Shown here one piece after another: positions 57,508 through 64,000 of a DNA stretch of 64,000 nucleotides (position 1 is its first letter; each line of letters begins with the position of its first letter). Origin of the DNA: JBBQZU01 sp041749535 (GTDB taxonomy: Bacteria > Bacteroidota > Bacteroidia > Flavobacteriales_D > Cryomorphaceae); NCBI GenBank assembly GCA_041749535.1, contig JBGTBE010000017.1, positions 1-64,000 on the forward strand. Direction: 5' to 3'. The position numbers and the translations under genes are program-made. The notes beneath the pieces are model-generated. The model was not told the origin of the DNA, searched no databases, and worked only from the letters and a program-made list of their open reading frames with translations.

Positions 57508-57709
57508 CAGTTTCATAAAAGCATTTTATTCATGTCATCGGTTGGTTAGCCCGGCGAACTGTACGAAAGACGGGAAAGGATGTAATGGTTGCCTTGTATC
57601 TTCTTTTTTTTTTCCAATCTGCCAAAAAACTCAACGTCAATTGTTTTTAATGAAAGAAATTGGAAATAAGTATATCGAGGGTAGTGCGCGATCTGTTATG
57701 ATTTCAATT

Positions 57710-60445
57710 TCATCTAATCACCTGCACCGTTCCGCTTAGCTCAAAGGGATTAGAAATAAGTAGGTCTTGCTGTTGTTGCACTTTTAGGACCCATACATAC
57801 ACTGCATTTTGCCCAAAGTACCCTTCATCAGCAGAGGCGCCATTCCATTTTTTTAGGGGGTCCTTGGATTCAAAAATAAGCTCACCCCAACGGTTGAAAA
57901 TCAAAAATTCATATGCGTAAAAATCACATTCTGATACGGGTCCGAAAAGATCATTGGTACCATTGTTGTCGGAAGGCGTGAAGGCATTGGGCACAAAAAC
58001 ATCGCAGGAACAATTTACCTTTTCAGTGCTTACGCTGAATGTAGTCGTACCACATTGTCCTGTAACCTGAGCGGTGTAGACAGCTTCTTCCACAACCTGT
58101 ATTTGCGCTCCTACTAGTCCATCAGACCAAATAACAGTATAATCACTACTGAGCGCGGGACCTATGATGGCTGTATCTCCTTCGCAAAATCGCACTACCC
58201 TGGGGAAGTCTGGAAGCCCATTGCTCTGAAGATTCACTTCTATAGTATCCGTATCAATATTGCAGATACCCAAAGCAGATACCCAATATATTCCGGCATT
58301 GAAGGGGGTTATGCTAGCTGTGGTATCGCCAGTATTCCAAAGATAGCTGATGGCGTTGGGAGAGAAAGCGCTTAACATTTCACCGCTTTCAGTGCAAATT
58401 AATCTGTCAGGACCAAGCTCTATGTCTACTATTTCTTCATTTACGGTTATTAATATCTGATCAGCCGCTGCATTCCCGTCGGAGTCGGTCACAGTTACAA
58501 TATAGCTGCTTGTTCCAGTGGCACTCAGGTTAAATGGTCCCGCACCCGAACCTACACTGGGTGACCAAGTGTAACTGTATGGTGGCACGCCTCCTTCAAC
58601 GACAGCTTGTAATACAAACTGTTCTCCGGCGCAAACTGAAAGGTCATCACCAAGGGTGACTACCAGCGGCGGAATGCAAATCCCAATTTCTACTTCATCC
58701 GTGACTTCATTGCAAGGCCCCGAAACTAGTACGCTGTAGAATCCGGGCATCGTAACGTTTATTGATGGGGTTGACTGTCCTGTATTCCAAGCATACCCTG
58801 TAGCACCGGGAGTTGTTGCATTAAGTAGAACGGTGCCATTGCAGAGGTCAGTATCTTCTCCCAGATCTACCGTCACTACTTGGGTGATGACTGTTACAGT
58901 AGTGCTGTTTTGCGTAATTTCACCCAAGGCATCCGTTACCGTTACTGAATATACAGTTGTTGATGATGGGCTCACAGCAAAAGGACCCGGTCCAGCACCT
59001 AAAGCTGGTGTCCATAAGTAAGTATAAGGTGCGGTTCCCCCTGAAACATTGGCAGAAATAAAAATAGATTCTCCAGGGCAAATGGTAAAAGGACCACCAA
59101 GATTCACATTGAAGGGTGGTGGACAATCGGTTACTATTATTTCGTCTTCTACTGTTTCACATTCACCGCTTACTATTACAGAGTAAGTGCCTGGCTGATT
59201 TACGGTGATTGATGGTGCGGCACTTCCTGTGCTCCACTCATAGCTGATAGCCCCTGGTATAAAGGCGTTTATAACAACACTTCCATTGCATAAATCCAGA
59301 TCTGTACCTAGGTCTAAGGTCAGGTTTTCTTCAATGACTGTTATGGTTGTAGAAGCTTCTGCTTCTTCTCCATTGCTGTCAATTATCAGAAGAGAATATG
59401 TTGTAGTGGTGGAAGGGCTTACGGTGTGAGGCCCGGCGCCAATTCCAATGGAAGGTGACCAGAAAAAAGTATAAGGCCCTGTCCCGCCTGAAATGCTTGC
59501 TTCAATAAGCGTTGATTCACCCGCGCATATTGATTGGTCTGGAGTTAATGTGACTACAAAGTCGTTGGTACATGGCAAAATGGTGATTTGGTCCACAAGA
59601 AATCCATTTGATCCAAAGTGACAGTAGTCGCCCACCGAAACGGAATAGGTACCCGGCTGGGTAAAGGTTACTGTAGATCCCGTTTCTCCATTGCTCCACA
59701 CATAACCTGGATAAATAGGAGGTTGGAAAAGAACTTCATAAGGTATGCTTACAGTTACATCACCATCGCACAAGGAAAATTCAGTTTCTTCAATCAGGTT
59801 GTAAGTAGCGCCAGATTGATAAATTGGATTTAGTGGGGTTGTAGGTGCGCTAAGGCAGCAATTTCCTCCTTCTGTTGTATTCACCGTAAGGTTAGACCAA
59901 CAATCGTACTGGGTAAAATGATACCGAAATACAGCAGGTGCTGAAAACTCGAAAAGAAAGAATTGCACGATCTGATTGGCGCTATTTCCACCACTACTGC
60001 TGTTTGTTGTGCAATCGCCTCCGCTGGTGATACAATTGACCAAAGCAGGGAAACCAGGGGCAATTGGATCGCCCAGATATGGGGAAATGGCTGGTTGCTC
60101 ATTCGTGTAAATTGTAATGATGGAAGGATCCACTCCATTAATTTGCACTGTAGGATTTCCTGTGCAACTTCCATCATCACCGAAGCCAGCATAAATTACT
60201 TCTGTGATATTTCCTGCAAAAGCACCTCCTATATTCACTACTGGTGATTCATAGGTAACAATGCCCAATTTTAAATTGGGAATGTTTTCATCCACATTGA
60301 TGTTTAAGGTACCACCTTCGTAATTGGAATAGATGATCACGTTTCCTGCAGGATCGCAAACTTGACCTTGGATTTGAGAATTGATGATTAGAAGAAGGGT
60401 AAGTATATATGCGGATATGGTGTAGTCTTTGTAATTAAACTTCAT
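57710..60445 (-). CDS. Large T9SS type B surface protein with Ig/PKD-like repeats (paralogue 2)
   Basis: Secreted protein of 911 residues with the same plan as 25661-28321: signal peptide (to about 27), the N-terminal domain beginning CDPAGNVIIYSNYEGG (about 30-210), three tandem units of about 145 residues (VSGGTAPYTYLWTPALG... and LGEDTDLCNGTVLLNATTPGATGYAWNTG...), and a C-terminal gliding-motility-associated type B domain (CDVFVPNAFTPSDNNG...NRWGELIF). The Cys pairs at unit edges suggest disulfides. It carries its own promoter element upstream (60476-60483) and a terminator about 200 bp downstream. Likely a surface adhesin or filament. Confidence 0.88.
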   Translation of the reverse strand: MKFNYKDYTISAYILTLLLIINSQIQGQVCDPAGNVIIYSNYEGGTLNINVDENIPNLKLGIVTYESPVVNIGGAFAGNITEVIYAGFGDDGSCTGNPTVQINGVDPSIITIYTNEQPAISPYLGDPIAPGFPALVNCITSGGDCTTNSSSGGNSANQIVQFFLFEFSAPAVFRYHFTQYDCWSNLTVNTTEGGNCCLSAPTTPLNPIYQSGATYNLIEETEFSLCDGDVTVSIPYEVLFQPPIYPGYVWSNGETGSTVTFTQPGTYSVSVGDYCHFGSNGFLVDQITILPCTNDFVVTLTPDQSICAGESTLIEASISGGTGPYTFFWSPSIGIGAGPHTVSPSTTTTYSLLIIDSNGEEAEASTTITVIEENLTLDLGTDLDLCNGSVVINAFIPGAISYEWSTGSAAPSITVNQPGTYSVIVSGECETVEDEIIVTDCPPPFNVNLGGPFTICPGESIFISANVSGGTAPYTYLWTPALGAGPGPFAVSPSSTTVYSVTVTDALGEITQNSTTVTVITQVVTVDLGEDTDLCNGTVLLNATTPGATGYAWNTGQSTPSINVTMPGFYSVLVSGPCNEVTDEVEIGICIPPLVVTLGDDLSVCAGEQFVLQAVVEGGVPPYSYTWSPSVGSGAGPFNLSATGTSSYIVTVTDSDGNAAADQILITVNEEIVDIELGPDRLICTESGEMLSAFSPNAISYLWNTGDTTASITPFNAGIYWVSALGICNIDTDTIEVNLQSNGLPDFPRVVRFCEGDTAIIGPALSSDYTVIWSDGLVGAQIQVVEEAVYTAQVTGQCGTTTFSVSTEKVNCSCDVFVPNAFTPSDNNGTNDLFGPVSECDFYAYEFLIFNRWGELIFESKDPLKKWNGASADEGYFGQNAVYVWVLKVQQQQDLLISNPFELSGTVQVIR

Positions 60446-60475
60446 AGGTCTAATAGTTTCTTCTTAAACAAACTA

Positions 60476-60483
60476 CAAATTTA
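60476..60483 (-). promoter_or_regulatory. -7 promoter element of surface protein paralogue 2
   Basis: Minus strand TAAATTTG, an exact TAnnTTTG match, 31 bp before the start codon; no TTG at proper spacing. Confidence 0.4.
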
Positions 60484-60952
60484 CTCTCCTTTTTCCCCCT
60501 GAAAAGGTGGAATAATTACATAAGGTTAAGGCAATATTAAGCCATTGATAAATTTTCGCTATTTCCACTGCTTTCACATAGATATTCAGAGAGCAATTCA
60601 CGTTTGTTCGGATGCGCAGATTTTATCTTATTCTCTGCTTTGAATTTTAGAGGTTCACATTCTGTACCAATTGGTTTTCTATCATTCTCATTTAATCCCT
60701 GTACTGACGGTCGCAGAACTTGCTAACTTTCCCATTCGATCTCATCGTATCCATTTCTCATTCGCGCACTAGGTGGTCGTTGGAGATAAGAGAAGATCAT
60801 ACTAATCTTATGAAACAAATTAATCAATGCAATCGCCAATTACTAAATGTTTTCGTGCATCTGCGCTGCTGTAAAATTGGCACGTTTATAGAGAACTATT
60901 TCTAAATCATGGGCAAAAAGAAGACCACGTATTTTACTGGGCTGATTTAAAT

Positions 60953-60960
60953 TACTTTTG
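60953..60960 (+). promoter_or_regulatory. -7 promoter element of the GH-like lipoprotein gene
   Basis: TACTTTTG, exact TAnnTTTG match, 20 bp before ATG 60981; -33 region T-rich without TTG. Confidence 0.45.
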
Positions 60961-60980
60961 CTCATCCTAACCCGAATTAT

Positions 60981-62024
60981 ATGAAAATCATCCTGTTTAC
61001 CCTTACAGCAATGATGTTGGTAGTTTGCAAGCCTATGAATCAAACAATGGAAACACCATTGCCGGAAGATTCTTCGATTCCTTTGGGGAGCTTGCCCCAA
61101 ATACAGCTAGGCACAAATGCGAAAGGCACCCTTCAAATAAGGGAACAAATAGCAATGGCCGACAAGTATTTTGCGGATTTCGGACCTGAGCTGTTGAAAA
61201 ATTTCCACATACGGCTCCCAGGCGGTACACGCTCTCAGCGAGAAACATCAGCAGACTGGTCAGATGAACAAATAAAATTGTGGACTGACCTTCAAAAGAA
61301 ATATGGGTTTAATTTGGTTTGGGTGGTCAATGGAAATGATTCTCCCCAAAATCAAAAGGCATTTATAGAGCGCTGGATGAAGCTGGGTGCCAAATTCTCA
61401 TTTATCGAAATGATGAATGAATACTATTTGCCAAAATTTGCGCAAGGGAAGCTCGACAAGGCTGAAGTGACGCGGAAAGTTACCGCCGCTGATTATGCTG
61501 GAGAGATTCTGGATGCGTATCTCCCGCCAATCAAAGAATTAGGTCTTCCCATTTTTATCCATGTGGCTCCGAAGCGCACAGGTAAGCAAGGTCAGCAATA
61601 TGCACAGTTCAACGAAGTGGTTACCAAAGCAGTTCGCGAGAAGTTTAAAGGCGAAAAGCTTGGTATTGCAGTGCACTTGTACGAGAAAGCCGAGACATTT
61701 GACTATGGACAAATATCTGAACTCAGAAAACAACTACCAGCTGGTACCCCAATTGCCATCACTGAAGCCGGCAATCTCAATGAAACACTGTTAAGATCAA
61801 ACAATGCCAATGAAGTGGTTGCGCCTTATATATACGCACATTACCGCAAACTGGTGGCGCAATTAAAGCCTGGCGATTACCTCTTCGACCACACCTTGTA
61901 CAACGACTATAAAAACGAGGGCGAAGCGTCTTTGCACCCCAATTATAAAGGAGTAACACCTAAAGGCAAGGCGGTACTCAAAATGATGCACGAGATCTAT
62001 CCAAACCCACAATATAAGGACTGA
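60981..62024 (+). CDS. Exported glycoside-hydrolase-like TIM-barrel protein
   Basis: 347-residue exported protein. The N-terminus KIILFTLTAMMLVVCKP reads as a signal peptide with a possible lipobox at Cys 16 (MLVVC is imperfect). The rest looks like a (beta/alpha)8 barrel of the clan GH-A type: FSFIEMMNEYYLPKFA with an Asn-Glu pair (general acid, about residue 152) and IAITEAGNLNE with a Glu (candidate nucleophile, about residue 261), and HVAPKRTG and HLYEKAE along the barrel. No exact family is recognised, and activity on a polysaccharide is inferred only. Convergent with the DUF5916 gene, 22 bp apart. Confidence 0.68.
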   Translation: MKIILFTLTAMMLVVCKPMNQTMETPLPEDSSIPLGSLPQIQLGTNAKGTLQIREQIAMADKYFADFGPELLKNFHIRLPGGTRSQRETSADWSDEQIKLWTDLQKKYGFNLVWVVNGNDSPQNQKAFIERWMKLGAKFSFIEMMNEYYLPKFAQGKLDKAEVTRKVTAADYAGEILDAYLPPIKELGLPIFIHVAPKRTGKQGQQYAQFNEVVTKAVREKFKGEKLGIAVHLYEKAETFDYGQISELRKQLPAGTPIAITEAGNLNETLLRSNNANEVVAPYIYAHYRKLVAQLKPGDYLFDHTLYNDYKNEGEASLHPNYKGVTPKGKAVLKMMHEIYPNPQYKD

Positions 62025-62046
62025 CAAAGTGCCTTAGGAGTGGGCC

Positions 62047-64000
62047 TTATACCACAAACCTCCATATGAGTTTGCAGAGAACAGTACCTCTTTCTGCTGC
62101 CCATCTTGCATTATTGGTGTTGTATATTTGGTTTACAATCAGGTAAATATCTGTACCAATTTTTGGAATGATTTGAAGCCTGAAATTGAAATTAAATTCA
62201 TTCTGTGAGGAATTCCACTGTGCCAATACTGATCCGAAAGCATTTGGATTTAATGCATATTCTGTGCGAGAACCTATGAGATCGGTTTCGAAATTTCCAT
62301 AGGGCAGATCCACAATATTCTTTTCGTAACGGAAACTTGTGGTTATGTTTTTGCCCGCTCGCCAAAGCACTTCTGTGCGATTTTGTGTAGAAATTCCATT
62401 ATAAAAATCGCCAATCACAACGCTGGTGTTTAATGAAAATGTGCGCCCAGCGAAAGTTGAGAATTCAAGATCAAATTGGTTCCACCAATAGGTGCCTGCT
62501 GGTATGACCACATCTTGAGTAATGGTAAAATCATTGATGAGTCCTTCCGCTAAGCGACGGTAATTCAGTCCCAACTTTTCTCCCTTTCGGGTATCAAAGC
62601 CCAGGAACCGAAACTGGTACTCAAAACTCTGAATCTCCTTGGTATCATCATATTGGGTGTAGGTAATGGCCAAAGGAGTAAACTCAAATTGCCTGATCCA
62701 CATCAGTCTAGATTTTGGCCTTGGCCGAAAGTTAAATTGCCCATAATTCTCGCGAAAGTTTCGACGGCGCATCAGGCCCACTTCAGGGTCGAAGGGAATT
62801 GGGCTGCGCTGTGTACTGGCGAACATATTGATGCGGTCGTTGGGATAGCTCATATAAGCGCGGTATGCAAACGCCATGGGATCGAAGGCCTCCTCAGTAT
62901 TATAGCTTTGAATGAAAGCCCCTCCCACATCCAGGTTGCGGTTGCCCAAAAACCGGGCTGTACTGTAGCGACCGTTGATTCCTGTGGTAGAATGCCACCT
63001 GCCATTTTCAATCTTGTTGGTAGTCATAGCGCCAATGATGCTCTGTGCGCCTACATCCTGCCGCCAACTGGCAGTGGTGTAATTGGTGGTGGGATCGGTA
63101 TCCGTTTCGGCAGTTTGTAAACTCATAAGTCCCAGTGTGCGGTTCTGCTCCTTGCCAAGCACCCGCGCACCAGCGATAATGGGTACCGTCTCGAAGGATT
63201 CATTGAGCCCTATGCGCCGGGAATAAAATGGAATAACCCGATTCCCGCCGAAACCCATATTAAAATAGTCATCGCCCTCCAGAAAAAATTCTCGTAGCTC
63301 CGGGAAGAAAAGCGGAAAACGCGTGATGTTAATTTGCTGCTGATCCGCTTCTACCTGGGCAAAGTCGGTATTGAAAGTGAGATTCAGTCGGTAGGATGGT
63401 GAGATAAGGTAGTTCACATCGCCCCCCGCATTAGCCACCCCACGGTTTTTTTCAGGAGTAAACTCACCCCCAGCTATTCCATAGGGTTTTATTTCAACGA
63501 AAGGTTTTCTCACCAGCCTGTTGAGGCCGGTCACGGTTCCTGCCTGGTTTACCTGCTCTATTTTATTGTTTCTGCTCCAGCCTTGCCATCGGCTTTGCTC
63601 TCGCTTGCGGCGAATGTTGCGCTCGAAGTTGATGCCCCATATTTGTTCATCTACATTGGTGCGGTACCGCAAGGTGTAAAACGGAATTTCAAACTCTGCA
63701 AACCAACCTTGGCTCGTTCGGGTGGTGCGCACATTCCACACGCCATTCCAATACGGATTCACCGAGCCACCATTGTTGAATACTTGCAAATCGGCCCTGG
63801 CAGCATTGGGATTTGTTACGAACATAAACCCATTTCTCTTGTCGTGGTAGGTGTCTATAATTACAATGATGTTGTCATCAAGATCGTATTTAAAATCTCT
63901 CCTTAGTTCTTTTGCCGTGAGCTTCCCGGGCTCACTGTCGTAGCACCATACTGCAATGTACAAGTAGTCTTCATTAAAGGCCATGGCCACTTCAGTGCGT
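62047..64000 (-). CDS. DUF5916 outer-membrane protein with CBM9-like N-terminus (5' end cut)
   Basis: At least 650 residues visible. The visible start region TEVAMAFNEDYLYIAVWCYDSEP matches the carbohydrate-binding (CBM9-like) N-terminal domain of DUF5916 proteins, and the remainder is the DUF5916 beta-barrel part (FFLEGDDYFNMGFGGNRVIPFYSRRIGLN) ending in aromatic strands (LIWRFVV). The frame is still open at base 64000, upstream of the first possible start, so the N-terminus and signal peptide lie outside the window. DUF5916 proteins are outer-membrane proteins of unclear role. Confidence 0.85.
   Translation of the reverse strand, partial: RTEVAMAFNEDYLYIAVWCYDSEPGKLTAKELRRDFKYDLDDNIIVIIDTYHDKRNGFMFVTNPNAARADLQVFNNGGSVNPYWNGVWNVRTTRTSQGWFAEFEIPFYTLRYRTNVDEQIWGINFERNIRRKREQSRWQGWSRNNKIEQVNQAGTVTGLNRLVRKPFVEIKPYGIAGGEFTPEKNRGVANAGGDVNYLISPSYRLNLTFNTDFAQVEADQQQINITRFPLFFPELREFFLEGDDYFNMGFGGNRVIPFYSRRIGLNESFETVPIIAGARVLGKEQNRTLGLMSLQTAETDTDPTTNYTTASWRQDVGAQSIIGAMTTNKIENGRWHSTTGINGRYSTARFLGNRNLDVGGAFIQSYNTEEAFDPMAFAYRAYMSYPNDRINMFASTQRSPIPFDPEVGLMRRRNFRENYGQFNFRPRPKSRLMWIRQFEFTPLAITYTQYDDTKEIQSFEYQFRFLGFDTRKGEKLGLNYRRLAEGLINDFTITQDVVIPAGTYWWNQFDLEFSTFAGRTFSLNTSVVIGDFYNGISTQNRTEVLWRAGKNITTSFRYEKNIVDLPYGNFETDLIGSRTEYALNPNAFGSVLAQWNSSQNEFNFNFRLQIIPKIGTDIYLIVNQIYNTNNARWAAERGTVLCKLIWRFVV

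Larger units (their letters stand above)
57252..57709 (-). other. Intergenic region between YceI gene and surface protein gene
   Basis: 458 bp with no supported gene. On the minus strand it holds the YceI promoter element (57280-57287) and a terminator (57482-57507). Between 57508 and 57709 the sequence has no convincing coding frame. Confidence 0.4.
60446..60980 (+). other. Divergent intergenic region
   Basis: 535 bp, the longest gene-free stretch. It carries a -7 element at each end (60476-60483 minus, 60953-60960 plus). I see no tRNA, repeat, riboswitch or convincing short gene in between. Confidence 0.4.

Noticed and set aside
57389..57739. A 116-codon plus-strand frame in the intergenic region and the surface protein 3' end
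   Set aside because: It spans a minus-strand terminator and the 3' coding end of the surface protein gene, and its composition is not protein-like.
25661..60445. The two large repeat proteins as signs of a transposon or gene-duplication hot spot
   Set aside because: There are no terminal repeats, transposase or target duplications around either gene. They appear to be old paralogues with diverged sequence.

Overview
The window looks like a chromosomal segment of a member of the Bacteroidota, probably a free-living Flavobacteriales-type organism. The reasons are several proteins with type A or type B C-terminal sorting domains of the type IX secretion system (T9SS), surface proteins of the gliding-motility-associated kind, start sites with almost no Shine-Dalgarno sequence, and upstream elements matching the Bacteroidota promoter consensus TTG-N19/21-TAnnTTTG. 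I see no phage, insertion sequence, CRISPR array or rRNA. There is one tRNA gene, tRNA-Arg(ACG).

Layout. 1-1.8 kb: end of a lipid-linked GT2 glycosyltransferase and a flippase-like membrane protein. 1.8-5.5 kb (minus): split transketolase with a von Willebrand A (VWA) protein encoded between its halves, followed by an ECF sigma factor. 5.7-13.4 kb (minus): hydrolase, TIGR02757 protein, T9SS-secreted M23 peptidase, fibre-like protein, LolD ATPase, a tiny membrane protein, a lipoprotein and a beta-barrel. 13.7-18.4 kb: type I pullulanase, a three-gene response-regulator cluster, YIP1 protein. 18.5-25.6 kb: dipeptide epimerase, aldo/keto reductase, MsrA, two RNA methyltransferases, a pseudouridine synthase, OsmC and an NAD-dependent epimerase. 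25.7-36.3 kb (minus): large T9SS surface protein, then the alpha-2-macroglobulin/PBP1C pair. 36.6-38.6 kb: secreted unknown and DNA polymerase IV. 38.6-43.4 kb (minus): assimilatory sulfate-reduction operon. 43.5-51.9 kb: SDR, T9SS esterase, DEAD-box helicase, VCBS/ASPIC surface protein, DNA alkylation repair protein. 52-57.3 kb (minus): tRNA-Arg, DinB-like protein, Crp/Fnr regulator, paaABCD, YceI lipoprotein. 57.7-64 kb: paralogue of the large surface protein, GH-like lipoprotein, and a DUF5916 protein cut by the window edge.

The main discovery is in the 437 bp upstream of the sulfite reductase gene (43028-43464, minus strand). It holds two consecutive short open frames packed with cysteine codons, one beginning MCCCC and the other containing CSMCFSCCC. 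Each ends 24-28 nt before its own intrinsic terminator hairpin. In each unit a segment inside the 3' half of the leader frame can pair with the 5' arm of the terminator as an antiterminator. This is the layout expected for ribosome-mediated cysteine attenuation, present twice in tandem before a cysteine-biosynthesis operon (sulfite reductase-HEPN fusion, uroporphyrinogen methyltransferase, siroheme synthase N-domain, APS reductase). I know of cysteine-leader attenuation from mycobacteria but not of a tandem version in Bacteroidota. The next most interesting points are a structured leader RNA in front of the DEAD-box helicase, the transketolase-VWA-transketolase-sigma factor gene order, and the N-terminal domain shared by the two large surface proteins.
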